From assembly GCA_034189125.1 (NCBI GenBank), contig JAXHVB010000094.1:6673-70672 (forward strand): a stretch of DNA of 64,000 nt, written 5' to 3'. A program made the position numbers and the translations under genes. Below, in pieces: positions 7,628-16,855 of the stretch. The first letter of the stretch is position 1. Every line of letters starts with the position of its first letter. The notes beneath the pieces are model-generated. The model saw only the letters and a program-made list of their open reading frames with translations, was not told the origin of the DNA and made no database searches. The DNA is from UBA5862 sp002408105 (GTDB lineage Bacteria > Pseudomonadota > Gammaproteobacteria > Pseudomonadales > UBA5862).

Positions 7628-9601
7628 TTGAATTGGATGTCAGACTGGAGACCAGGCCTTGTCCTTGCCTGGCTCTGCGGCCCATTCAGGGACAGGAGTA
7701 CAAAGAGCGCACACAGACTCCTAAACAGAAGTTGGAGGACACACCTCGGTGCCAGGGTCGCCCTGCTCATGGGTATCACCACCTCCTGCGGCGCAGAAAT
7801 GCTCACCATCGACCAGAGCAAGGCGCGCATCGAACTTGACCCCTACCTGGAGTTCGCTGACGCCGGAGACAATGGCACTCAGCCGATCGAGCAACTGGTG
7901 GGGGCTGGCACGGCGCTGCAATGGCGCCCATTTCAAAGCAAAGCCCGCAACCCCGTCCGCGAACGCAGCCTGCTGTTGCGGCTGAAGATCTTCAATCCCA
8001 CCGACACTGAGGAGTGGCTGTTCAATACCGATGACCCGCTGGTTGACGTGACGGAAGTGGCCTTGGTGCATGCTGGCCAAGTGCTGGCGCACCACCGCGG
8101 CGGCGACCTGGTGCCGTTCTCCGAATGGCCGATTCCGCACCGCCACCCGGTGTTCCCGCTGCACCTCGAAGCGGGAAAGCACTACGAACTCTGGATTCAG
8201 GTCCGATCAGGCGGGCCGACCCGCGCCCAGTTCAGCCTTTGGGAGCCCGCCCCTTTTTGGCGCAGCGCCCAACAGGACGTGTTCCTAATGGGCCTGTTTT
8301 TTGGGCTCCTCGCGACAATCGCAACCTACTACGTATTCTTGTTCACTTGGCTTCGAGAGCGGCGTTTTCTGTATTTTTTCGGATTCTGCCTGTTCACTGC
8401 GCTGACCATGGCAGGGCTGCATGGGTACAGCTACCAGTTTCTATGGCCAAACGCCCCTGCGTGGCAAAACCGGGCACCACTTGTTTTTACGTCTTTGTTG
8501 ATCTTGTGTGCCTGCTTTTTCGTGATCGACTACCTGGGTCTAACAAAGGACAACCGAATCCGAAAGCTTCTCCTTGGCGCCGGTGGCTCGGCTGCCTTGT
8601 ACGCCATACTACAGTGGTGGATCGACTACACCTGGGCCGGCTACGCCCTGTTGTGCCTGTTGCTTGTCGGTCTGCTGCTGGTGTCCTACGCATCCATTCG
8701 CCGAATCCGCCAACACGGGCTCAGCGGTTGGTACTTTGCAGCGGGCTGGCTGGCGTTCGGCATCAGTGCCTTCCTGCTGGTCCTCGACGAGATCGGCTAC
8801 AGCCCGGGATCGGTCATCGCCGGATACACCGTCCACATCGGGGTTGCCATCCTCATATTGCTGCTTTCCTTCGGCTTGGCTGCGCGCATGCGTGACGAGC
8901 GCAATCTTGCCCTCAGGGCACAGGCTGCTTCCCTCCACCACCAAGCCCAGGCAACCCGAGAGCAGGAACGTGCACTGCGCATCGAGCGCGATGCCAAGCA
9001 GCACCTTGAACAGCGCATCGTCGAACGCACCCGCGACCTGCAGCGCGCCATGAACGAACTGTCCGACGCCAATGCCCAGCTCCGCGAGATTTCCACCATC
9101 GATGGCCTTACGGGGGTGAAGAACCGCCGCCACTTCGACGAACGCCTGGTCACAGACCTCAAGCAAGCACGGCGCGAAGGCACATCCTTGGCCCTTCTGC
9201 TGATTGACCTCGACCATTTCAAGACGGTCAACGACCTTTACGGACACCTTGCCGGAGACGAGTGCCTCAAGCACCTCGCGCGCGTGCTGACGGCCACGGC
9301 CAGCCGGCCACTGGACACCGTGGCCCGGTACGGCGGGGAAGAATTTGTCGTGTTGCTGCCGAACACCCAGCCCTCAGGTGCCGTCAGCATCGCCGAGCGG
9401 ATTCGCACTGCAGTTCAGGACGGGCCCATCGACTGGAATGGACAGTCGATTCGCTTGTCGGTCAGTGTCGGGGTGGCCCTGTCTACGCAGGTACCCACGG
9501 CCGATTCTGACCAGTTGATTGAGTACGCGGACAAGGCCCTCTACGAAGCCAAAGCTGCGGGCAGAAACCGCGTGGCGTGTGCCTCACCCCAAAGCGATTG
9601 A
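7628..9601 (+). CDS. 7TM-DISM diguanylate cyclase
   Basis: Membrane sensor that would make c-di-GMP from two GTP. Order of parts: a signal-like segment, an extracytoplasmic beta domain of the 7TMR-DISM extracellular type, about seven membrane helices (roughly bases 8280-8895), a coiled coil rich in Gln/Arg/Glu, and a GGDEF domain at the C-terminus. The active motif is Gly-Gly-Glu-Glu-Phe in Ala-Arg-Tyr-Gly-Gly-Glu-Glu-Phe. The inhibitory site Arg-Pro-Leu-Asp lies five residues before it. The start is uncertain: TTG 7628 (AGGG ten bases upstream), ATG 7637 and ATG 7769 are all possible, and the first 45 residues do not look like the family. It is divergent from the AsmA gene. Confidence 0.88.
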   Translation: MNWMSDWRPGLVLAWLCGPFRDRSTKSAHRLLNRSWRTHLGARVALLMGITTSCGAEMLTIDQSKARIELDPYLEFADAGDNGTQPIEQLVGAGTALQWRPFQSKARNPVRERSLLLRLKIFNPTDTEEWLFNTDDPLVDVTEVALVHAGQVLAHHRGGDLVPFSEWPIPHRHPVFPLHLEAGKHYELWIQVRSGGPTRAQFSLWEPAPFWRSAQQDVFLMGLFFGLLATIATYYVFLFTWLRERRFLYFFGFCLFTALTMAGLHGYSYQFLWPNAPAWQNRAPLVFTSLLILCACFFVIDYLGLTKDNRIRKLLLGAGGSAALYAILQWWIDYTWAGYALLCLLLVGLLLVSYASIRRIRQHGLSGWYFAAGWLAFGISAFLLVLDEIGYSPGSVIAGYTVHIGVAILILLLSFGLAARMRDERNLALRAQAASLHHQAQATREQERALRIERDAKQHLEQRIVERTRDLQRAMNELSDANAQLREISTIDGLTGVKNRRHFDERLVTDLKQARREGTSLALLLIDLDHFKTVNDLYGHLAGDECLKHLARVLTATASRPLDTVARYGGEEFVVLLPNTQPSGAVSIAERIRTAVQDGPIDWNGQSIRLSVSVGVALSTQVPTADSDQLIEYADKALYEAKAAGRNRVACASPQSD

Positions 9602-9609
9602 GCGCCTAT

Positions 9610-9645
9610 GCACGGCGTGGGGGTCAAGCACCCAAAGCGCCGTGC
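9610..9645. terminator. Hairpin between convergent genes
   Basis: GCACGGCG at 9610-9617 pairs with CGCCGTGC at 9638-9645. Inside it TGGG (9618-9621) can pair with CCCA (9631-9634), leaving a three-base bulge. It lies between the 3' ends of the diguanylate cyclase gene and hemE, so it probably serves both. No T-run on either strand. Confidence 0.42.
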
Positions 9646-9650
9646 CGGCT

Positions 9651-10721
9651 TTAACCTCTGGGGTGGTTGTGCACGGCATCGACCAAGTCCTTCACCCGGT
9701 CGGGGTTGACCCCCGGCTGGATGCCATGCCCGAGATTGAACACGTGGCCTGGGCCCGGCCCGAACCCATCCAGCACACGCGTCGCTTCGGCCCGCACCGC
9801 CGCAGTAGAAGCGAACAGGACGGCGGGGTCCAAGTTGCCCTGCAGCGCGACCTGGTCACCCACCAACTGCCGAGCCCGGCCGATGTCAAAGGTCCAGTCA
9901 AGGCCCACAGCCTGGCAGCCTGATTTGGCGATCAACTCGAGCCAATGGCCCCCTTGCTTGGTAAACAGAATCACGGGCACCTGGCCGCCGTCGCTTCCCG
10001 GGTGCAAGCCGGCCACGATTCGCTCCATATGGCGCAGAGAAAACCGTCGGTAGGCATCCGTGGTGAGTACGCCACCCCAAGTGTCGAAAATCTGGACCAC
10101 CTGGGCACCCGCAGCAATCTGGCCATTTAGGTAGCCGACCACGGCTTCGCTGAGCTTGTCGAGTAAGGCGTCAAGCGCCTCGGGGTCGTTGTACAGCAGT
10201 GTCTTGATTTGGCGAAAATCCCGGCTCGAACCGCCTTCGACCATGTAGGTGGCTAGCGTCCAAGGGCTGCCCGAAAAGCCAATCAGGGGAACACGCCCGT
10301 CGAGCTCTTGTCGGATCACACGCACCGCGTCCAACACATAGCCGAGGTCTGCCTCAGGATCGGGAATCGGCAGTGCATCGATCGCAGCGCGGCTCCGGAC
10401 TGGCTTGCGAAACTTCGGCCCTTCTCCAGTTTCGAAGTACAGGCCAAGGCCCATCGCGTCCGGCACCGTCAGGATGTCTGAAAACAGAATGGCGGCATCA
10501 AGGTCAAACCGCGCCAACGGCTGCAGTGTGACTTCCAAAGCCAGCTGCGGATTCTGGCAAAGTGCCATGAAATCGCCTGCCCGGCCACGTGTCGCGCGGT
10601 ACTCCGGCAAATACCGCCCGGCTTGACGCATCAGCCAAATCGGCGTGCGCTCCACCGGCTGACGGCGCAATGCACGCAGCAGGCCGTCGTTGTTCTTGGC
10701 ATCCAACGCAGTCGCACCCAT
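9651..10721 (-). CDS. hemE: Uroporphyrinogen decarboxylase
   Basis: Decarboxylates the four acetate side chains of uroporphyrinogen III to give coproporphyrinogen III, in cytosolic heme synthesis. The 356-residue product has the diagnostic N-terminal Pro-Ile-Trp-Leu-Met-Arg-Gln-Ala-Gly-Arg-Tyr-Leu-Pro-Glu-Tyr-Arg segment. It also has the catalytic-site Phe-Ser-Asp-Ile-Leu and Gly-Phe-Ser-Gly-Ser-Pro-Trp-Thr, and the C-terminal Asn-Leu-Gly-His-Gly-Ile. It starts six bases after gltD. The final gltD codons GAG GTG (with the stop) contain the GGAGGT that can serve as the hemE ribosome-binding site. gltD-hemE adjacency is seen in Pseudomonas. Confidence 0.97.
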   Translation of the reverse strand: MGATALDAKNNDGLLRALRRQPVERTPIWLMRQAGRYLPEYRATRGRAGDFMALCQNPQLALEVTLQPLARFDLDAAILFSDILTVPDAMGLGLYFETGEGPKFRKPVRSRAAIDALPIPDPEADLGYVLDAVRVIRQELDGRVPLIGFSGSPWTLATYMVEGGSSRDFRQIKTLLYNDPEALDALLDKLSEAVVGYLNGQIAAGAQVVQIFDTWGGVLTTDAYRRFSLRHMERIVAGLHPGSDGGQVPVILFTKQGGHWLELIAKSGCQAVGLDWTFDIGRARQLVGDQVALQGNLDPAVLFASTAAVRAEATRVLDGFGPGPGHVFNLGHGIQPGVNPDRVKDLVDAVHNHPRG

Positions 10722-10727
10722 GCGCGG

Positions 10728-12146
10728 TTACACCTCCAGGTAGTCGAGAATGCCTTCGGCCGCGGTGCGCCCTTCCCAGATCGCGGTGACCACAAGGTCC
10801 GAGCCCCGAACCATGTCTCCACCCGCAAACACCTTGGGATTCGTCGTCTGGAAGGCGTGTGGGCCTTTCTCTGGTGCAACCACACCGCCCCAATCGTGGA
10901 GCTCTACCTGGTGTTCGGTCAGCCAGTCAGCTGGACTTGGGCGAAAGCCGAACGCGATCAATACAGCGTCCGCTGGCAGAATCTGCTCGCTTCCGGCAAT
11001 CGGTTCGGGCCTGCGCCGTCCGCGCGCGTCAGCCTCTCCCAAGCGGGTTTCCAGCACCCGCACCCCTTCGACCCGGCCATGGCCAACGATCTCGATCGGC
11101 TGGCGGTTGAACAAAAATTCCACCCCTTCTTCCCGAGCATTTTGCACCTCTCGGCGCGATCCAGGCATGTTTGCTTCGTCTCGCCGGTATGCACAGACCA
11201 CGGACTTGGCCCCTTGTCGGATTGCACTTCGGTTGCAGTCCATCGCCGTGTCACCGCCACCGAGGACCACCACACGCTTGCCCTTGAGATTGACGTAGGG
11301 GGCGGGGGCCGGGTCCAGACCCAGGTGTTTGGAAACATTGCCAATCAGATAGGGCAGCGCTTCAAGCGCTCCCGGCAGTGTTTCACCTTCGAATCCACCG
11401 CGCATGGCATTGTAGGTGCCCATGCCAAGAAACACTGCGTCGAACTCATCCAGCAGCGCCTGGAAGGTCACGTCCTTGCCGACTTCGGTGTTCAACCGAA
11501 ATTCGATGCCCATCTCCGTGAACACTTCGCGGCGCCGGGCCATCACGTGTTTTTCCAGCTTGAATTCCGGAATGCCGAAGGTGAGCAGCCCGCCAATTTC
11601 GGGATAGCGGTCAAACACCACCGGCTGCACGCCATTTCGCATCAACACATCCGCACAACCAAGCCCTGCGGGCCCTGCCCCCACAACGGCGACGCGTTTG
11701 CCGGTCATCACCACATGCGACAAGTCCGGCTTCCAGCCCATGCTGAAGGCCGTCTCTGTGATGAATTTCTCTGCCGAGCCAATGGTGACGGCGCCAAACT
11801 TGGTGTTGAGGGTGCAAGCCCCTTCGCAGAGGCGGTCCTGGGGGCAAACCCGCCCACACACCTCGGGCAGGGTGTTGGTCTCATGGCAAAGTTCGACCGC
11901 CGCCTGAATGTTGCCCTCGGTCAGCAACTGCAGCCAGTTGGGGATGTAATTGTGGACCGGGCACTTCCATTCACAGTAGGGGTTGCCGCAATGCAGGCAG
12001 CGGTGCGCTTGATGTGCGGCCTGGTTCGCATTGAACGGATTGTAAATTTCCACGAATTCACGCCGCCGAACCGCGGCGGCTTTTTTGGGCGGATCAATTC
12101 GTTTTACGTCCAGAAACTGGAAGTCGTTCTTGAGTCTTTCACTCAT
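10728..12146 (-). CDS. gltD: Glutamate synthase small (beta) subunit
   Basis: NADPH-oxidising subunit of glutamate synthase. It passes electrons through FAD and iron-sulfur clusters to the large subunit. The 472 residues equal E. coli GltD. An N-terminal cysteine-rich ferredoxin-like region (Cys-Leu-His-Cys-Gly-Asn-Pro-Tyr-Cys and Cys-Gly-Arg-Val-Cys-Pro) is followed by an FAD-binding Gly-Ala-Gly-Pro-Ala-Gly-Leu motif and an NADPH-binding Gly-Gly-Gly-Asp-Thr-Ala-Met-Asp motif. The start at 12146 has GAGGT seven bases upstream. The longer frame to 12266 would add 40 odd residues. It lies 50 bases after gltB. Confidence 0.97.
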   Translation of the reverse strand: MSERLKNDFQFLDVKRIDPPKKAAAVRRREFVEIYNPFNANQAAHQAHRCLHCGNPYCEWKCPVHNYIPNWLQLLTEGNIQAAVELCHETNTLPEVCGRVCPQDRLCEGACTLNTKFGAVTIGSAEKFITETAFSMGWKPDLSHVVMTGKRVAVVGAGPAGLGCADVLMRNGVQPVVFDRYPEIGGLLTFGIPEFKLEKHVMARRREVFTEMGIEFRLNTEVGKDVTFQALLDEFDAVFLGMGTYNAMRGGFEGETLPGALEALPYLIGNVSKHLGLDPAPAPYVNLKGKRVVVLGGGDTAMDCNRSAIRQGAKSVVCAYRRDEANMPGSRREVQNAREEGVEFLFNRQPIEIVGHGRVEGVRVLETRLGEADARGRRRPEPIAGSEQILPADAVLIAFGFRPSPADWLTEHQVELHDWGGVVAPEKGPHAFQTTNPKVFAGGDMVRGSDLVVTAIWEGRTAAEGILDYLEV

Positions 12147-12196
12147 GGCTATTACCTCACTGCCCGCGACCGGCCAAGGGCCGGTTTTTGGCCTCG

Positions 12197-15100
12197 CTAC
12201 TGGGGACTGCGCCGCACGCTGTTGAGCAGGTCGGCCAGGTCCGCTGCCTTGGGTTTGACCAGCCAAAACATGCGAGCAAAATCGGCAAAGTTATCGAGCA
12301 ACTCAACCCCCCAATTGCTGCCGGTCTCAGCAACAAAAGCTTCGATCGCCGTGCGCAAGTGGTACCGATGCCCTTCCATGAAGTCGTTGCGGATGCGATG
12401 AATGTCCACCAACTGGTGGTTGTACCGGTCAACAAAACTGTTGTCCTGGTCAAGCACATACGCGAACCCGCCGGTCATGCCGGCACCAAAGTTGTGTCCG
12501 GTCGCACCCAGCACGACCACGGTGCCACCGGTCATGTATTCACAGCAGTGGTCACCGGCACCCTCGATCACCGCGAACGCCCCGGAGTTGCGCACAGCAA
12601 ACCGCTCACCGGCGCGACCCGCGGCGTACAGCTCCCCACCCGTGGCTCCATACAAGCAGGTGTTGCCCATGATGGGTGTCACCGAGGACCGGAAACGGTG
12701 CCCCTCCGGCGGGCGCACGACCAGTTTGCCGCCGGCCATGCCTTTGCCCACATAGTCGTTGGCATCGCCTGTCAGCACCAGGTGCAGCCCCCCCGCATTG
12801 AATGCGCCAAAACTTTGGCCCGCGGTGCCTGAAAAACTCAGCCGAACCACGGCGTCGTCCATTCCGGTATTGCCGTAACGGCGGGCCACCTCGCCCGACA
12901 ACCGGGCGCCTATGGAGCGATCGCAGTTGTTGATGGCGTAGGTGAACTCACCACCGAGCTTGCCTTCCACATTCGGCAGCACGTCTGCAACCATCCGCTT
13001 GGCGAGCTCAGCACGGTCAAAGGGCTCGTTGCGCGTCTGCTGGCAAAACTGCGGCAGATCTGCGGGCAAATGTTGGTTGGCAAGCACCGGATCCAAACGC
13101 AATTTGGCATGCTTGCTGGTGGTGCCCGGCAACACTTCGAGCAGATCAGTCCGCCCAATCAGTTCTTCCAAGGTACGCACGCCCAACCGCGCCATCCATT
13201 CACGGGTTTCAGTGGCCACAAACGTGAAGAAATTCATGGCCATTTCAACGGTGCCGATGAAATGCTCGTCCCTGAGGGTGCGGTTTTGGGTGGCGACACC
13301 AGTGGCGCAGTTGTTCAGGTGGCAAATGCGCAGGTACTTGCACCCAAGCGCAACCATGGGCGTGGTCCCGAAACCAAAACTCTCTGCGCCGAGAATGGCG
13401 GCCTTCACCACATCCAGACCCGTCTTGAGCCCGCCATCGGTCTGTACCCGGACTTTCTGGCGCAGGCCGTTTACACGCAGGGTTTGGTGGGTTTCGCTGA
13501 GCCCGAGCTCCCAAGGCGTGCCGGCATACCGGATTGACGTCAGCGGACTGGCGGCGGTGCCCCCATCGTACCCCGAAATGGTAATGAGATCCGCGTAGGC
13601 CTTGGCCACCCCGGCGGCGATGGTGCCAACCCCAGGCTCTGCCACCAGTTTGACCGAAATGAGCGCACGCGGGTTGACCTCCTTCAAATCGAAAATGAGC
13701 TGCGCCAGGTCTTCGATGGAGTAGATGTCGTGGTGGGGTGGCGGCGAAATTAAGGTCACCCCGGGAACGGAGTAGCGCAGTCGGGCGATCAAGGCATCCA
13801 CTTTGCCGCCTGGCAGCTGCCCCCCTTCGCCCGGCTTTGCGCCCTGTGCCACCTTGATTTGGATAACCTCAGCGTTCACCAAATAGTGGGGAGTGACGCC
13901 GAAACGCCCCGACGCCACCTGTTTGATCTTGGACACCCTGTTGGTGCCAAAACGCGCTGGGTCCTCCCCCCCTTCGCCGGAATTGGAGCGTGCACCCAGG
14001 CGGTTCATGGCCTCGGCCAAGGCTTCATGCGCTTCCGGTGACAAGGCTCCGAGGGACATCCCAGCGGAATCGAACCGAGGCAAAATCGCCTCAATGGGCT
14101 CAACGTCAGCAATGGAGACTGGGTCGAGGTCCGCACGCAAGCCAAGCAGGTCCCGCATGGTCGCCACCGGACGTTCATTGACCAAGCCTGCATAACGTCG
14201 GTATACCGCATAGTCGCCCGTGTGCACCGCCTCGTGCAGGGTTCCTATCACATCCGGATTGAACGCGTGGTATTCCTGCCCGTGGATGAACCTGTGCAAT
14301 CCTCCCGGCTCGAGGGCCTTGCTGCGCTGGAATGCCCGCGCGGCGAGCTGGCGTTGGTCCGCTTCGAAATCGTCGAAATCCGCGCCTTCAATGCGACTCG
14401 TGACGCCGACAAAGCAGCGGTCAATCACGGAACGAGCGACCCCGACCGCCTCGAACAGCTGCGCACCCCGGTAGGATGCGATGGTTGAGATGCCCATTTT
14501 AGAGAGAATTTTCAACAGGCCTTTGTTCAACCCTTTTCGGTAGTTTTTGCGGGCCTCTTCGACATCACTCAAAATGGTTCCATCAGCCACGAGCTGGTTA
14601 ATCACCTCATACCCAAGGTACGGGTATACGGCGGTCGCACCGAAACCGACCAGCACGGCCATTTGGTGGGGATCACGCGCGGTGGCCGTCTCAACCACCA
14701 GGGAAGCATCACAGCGCAGTCCGCTTTCTGTGAGGGCGTGGTGGACAGCACCCACCGCAAAGAGTGCGTGCACGGGCAGCCTGTCTTGAGCCAAGCCACG
14801 GTCGCTCAGCACCAGAATGTTCGCGCCAGCCCGCACAGCAGCCTGTGCATCCGCCACCAGTTGATCCAGCGCAGCGTTCAGGCGGCCTTCGGCAGAATGA
14901 CTGAGCTCCAGCCGTGCCAAGCGAAAGGCCGGGTGCTTCAGCTGCAGCAATTTACTGAACTTGGCCGGCGACAGGATCGGCGAGGTCAGCATGATTTGAG
15001 CGGCGTGCTCGGGTGTCTCTTGGAACAGATTGCGCTCTCCGCCAATGGCGGTTTCGAGCGACATGACCACGCCCTCTCGGAGTGAATCGATGGCTGGGTT

Positions 15101-16648
15101 GGTGACCTGCGCGAACTGTTGCCGAAAGTAGTCGAAGGGAGAGCGCACCTTGGCAGACAGCACTGCCATGGGGATGTCGTCGCCCATGGATCCGGTCGCC
15201 TCCTGACCGGTTTCGGCCAGCGCCCGCAAGCTGAGGTCGCGCTCCTCCCGGGTGACCTGAAACATTTTCATGTAGGTCTCGCGCTCGCTGGGATCGAGGT
15301 AGGCGAGCTCCAGGTCTTCCTCGACGAGCTTGGACTCAATGTGCACCGAATGCTCTCGCAGCCAGCGCTTGTAGGGGTGTGCGGCCTTAAGAAGATGATC
15401 GACTTCCTTGGTGTGCAGAATCTTTCCTGCCAAGGTGTCAACCGAAAGAATCTCACCCGGCCCAACGCGCCCCTTGGCCACGACCTTGTCAACCGGATAC
15501 TCGATGACCCCCGCCTCGGATGCGACAGTGATGAAACCGTCTTCGGTGGCGACCCATCGCGCCGGCCGCAAGCCATTTCGATCCAGCACGCAGACCGCGT
15601 GGGTGCCGTCGGTAAGCACCACGCCGGCAGGTCCGTCCCACGCTTCCATAATGAGCGAGTTGAACTCGTAAAACGCGCGCAAGTCGGTGTCGATGGTTTC
15701 GGCGTTTTGCCATGCCGGTGGGATCATCATGCGAATCGCCCGGTACAGCCCCACCCCGCCGGAAATTAGCAACTCGAGCATGTTGTCCATGGAGGACGAA
15801 TCGGATCCGCTGGTATTCACCAGGGGCGTGATCGACTCGATGTCCGTAAGGGTCTGCGAACGCATGCGTGCAGTGCGGGCTTGAACCCAGTTGCGGTTGC
15901 CCTGGATGGTGTTGATCTCGCCATTGTGCGCGAGCAAACGAAATGGCTGCGCCAACGGCCAGCGGGGCAATGTATTGGTCGAGAACCGCTGGTGGAACGT
16001 ACAGATGGCCGTTTCCATACGCGAATCGGTCAGGTCCAGATAGAATGCAGGCAAATCCGCCGGCATCATGAGGCCCTTGTAACCGATCACCTTGCTCGAC
16101 AACGCGGTGACGTACAGGGTGTCTTCATCCCCAATGTCCAACTCGGCGCGCCGGCGGGCGACAAACAGCCGCACGTTGAACTCCGCCTCCGACAGCCCGG
16201 CCGGCGCATTGACGAACACCTGCTCAAACCTGGGGAGGTTGCTAAGGGCGATCTCTCCGAGCACGCTGGGATCGGTGGGTACTTCCCGCCACCCCACCGG
16301 CTCTAGGCCCTGTTCCTGCAAGCGCTCATTCAGGGCGTCTCGGGCACGCGCTGCCTTCCCGGCTTCGGCATTGAGGAACACATTGCCCGCTGCATACAGC
16401 TCGGCGAGCGCGCACTCAAAAGACTCTCGCGCCACCGCACGGAGAAAGCCGTCCGGTTTCTGCATCAGCAGCCCACACCCATCACCGGTTTTGCCATCGG
16501 CGTTGATGCCGCCCCGGTGCGTCATGCACGCCAACGCGTGGATGGCCGATTCAAGCAACCGGTGGCTGGCCTTGCCCTCGATCTGAGCAACCAGACCGAA
16601 TCCGCAGCTGTCGCGATACTCCTGAGGGTCAGCTAAGCCGAGACGCAT
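12197..16648 (-). CDS. gltB: Glutamate synthase large (alpha) subunit
   Basis: Catalyses glutamine plus 2-oxoglutarate to two glutamate in the GS-GOGAT nitrogen pathway. The 1483 residues match the family (E. coli 1486). A short propeptide ends before the catalytic Cys (Arg-Asp-Ser-Cys-Gly-Phe-Gly), which becomes the N-terminal nucleophile of the amidotransferase domain. Next come a central domain, the FMN-binding synthase domain and the 3Fe-4S cysteines in Cys-His-Leu-Asn-Asn-Cys-Ala-Thr-Gly. The C-terminal GXGXG beta-helix domain has Gly-Lys-Gly-Met-Ala-Gly-Gly. An in-frame stop (TAA) shortly upstream of the ATG rules out a longer protein. gltB-gltD-hemE is one unit. Confidence 0.98.
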   Translation of the reverse strand: MRLGLADPQEYRDSCGFGLVAQIEGKASHRLLESAIHALACMTHRGGINADGKTGDGCGLLMQKPDGFLRAVARESFECALAELYAAGNVFLNAEAGKAARARDALNERLQEQGLEPVGWREVPTDPSVLGEIALSNLPRFEQVFVNAPAGLSEAEFNVRLFVARRRAELDIGDEDTLYVTALSSKVIGYKGLMMPADLPAFYLDLTDSRMETAICTFHQRFSTNTLPRWPLAQPFRLLAHNGEINTIQGNRNWVQARTARMRSQTLTDIESITPLVNTSGSDSSSMDNMLELLISGGVGLYRAIRMMIPPAWQNAETIDTDLRAFYEFNSLIMEAWDGPAGVVLTDGTHAVCVLDRNGLRPARWVATEDGFITVASEAGVIEYPVDKVVAKGRVGPGEILSVDTLAGKILHTKEVDHLLKAAHPYKRWLREHSVHIESKLVEEDLELAYLDPSERETYMKMFQVTREERDLSLRALAETGQEATGSMGDDIPMAVLSAKVRSPFDYFRQQFAQVTNPAIDSLREGVVMSLETAIGGERNLFQETPEHAAQIMLTSPILSPAKFSKLLQLKHPAFRLARLELSHSAEGRLNAALDQLVADAQAAVRAGANILVLSDRGLAQDRLPVHALFAVGAVHHALTESGLRCDASLVVETATARDPHQMAVLVGFGATAVYPYLGYEVINQLVADGTILSDVEEARKNYRKGLNKGLLKILSKMGISTIASYRGAQLFEAVGVARSVIDRCFVGVTSRIEGADFDDFEADQRQLAARAFQRSKALEPGGLHRFIHGQEYHAFNPDVIGTLHEAVHTGDYAVYRRYAGLVNERPVATMRDLLGLRADLDPVSIADVEPIEAILPRFDSAGMSLGALSPEAHEALAEAMNRLGARSNSGEGGEDPARFGTNRVSKIKQVASGRFGVTPHYLVNAEVIQIKVAQGAKPGEGGQLPGGKVDALIARLRYSVPGVTLISPPPHHDIYSIEDLAQLIFDLKEVNPRALISVKLVAEPGVGTIAAGVAKAYADLITISGYDGGTAASPLTSIRYAGTPWELGLSETHQTLRVNGLRQKVRVQTDGGLKTGLDVVKAAILGAESFGFGTTPMVALGCKYLRICHLNNCATGVATQNRTLRDEHFIGTVEMAMNFFTFVATETREWMARLGVRTLEELIGRTDLLEVLPGTTSKHAKLRLDPVLANQHLPADLPQFCQQTRNEPFDRAELAKRMVADVLPNVEGKLGGEFTYAINNCDRSIGARLSGEVARRYGNTGMDDAVVRLSFSGTAGQSFGAFNAGGLHLVLTGDANDYVGKGMAGGKLVVRPPEGHRFRSSVTPIMGNTCLYGATGGELYAAGRAGERFAVRNSGAFAVIEGAGDHCCEYMTGGTVVVLGATGHNFGAGMTGGFAYVLDQDNSFVDRYNHQLVDIHRIRNDFMEGHRYHLRTAIEAFVAETGSNWGVELLDNFADFARMFWLVKPKAADLADLLNSVRRSPQ

Positions 16649-16675
16649 AAAACGATTCTCTGATTAAAATGCTTT

Positions 16676-16705
16676 TCAATACATAGAGTTACGCAAGTAC
16701 CTCCT
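16676..16705 (-). promoter_or_regulatory. Strong unused Shine-Dalgarno in the gltB leader
   Basis: On the minus strand AGGAGGT (plus 16699-16705) lies about 50 bases before the gltB ATG, too far to serve it. An in-frame stop lies between them. Two bases after it is a six-residue open frame beginning TTG and ending TGA (plus 16676-16696). It could be a leader peptide or a chance match. The rest of 16649-16855 holds A/T-rich promoter-like sequence but no clear -35/-10 pair. Confidence 0.25.
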
Positions 16706-16855
16706 GCGCAACAACACCGTGCACGAAAAAAAAGGACGCCTATTTTACATGCGCGCCGTACTGGCCCACAAACAGCGCTGCCCTCGGAACCTCGCCCCGC
16801 TGTCCGCCCGCACTGGCAGGGAAGACCACCGAAGCCCTTCCCAAAGCGCCTGGGC

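Noticed and set aside
10623..12401. 592-codon plus-strand open frame
   Set aside because: Lies opposite gltD, whose protein is full length with all cofactor motifs; the plus-strand translation resembles no family.
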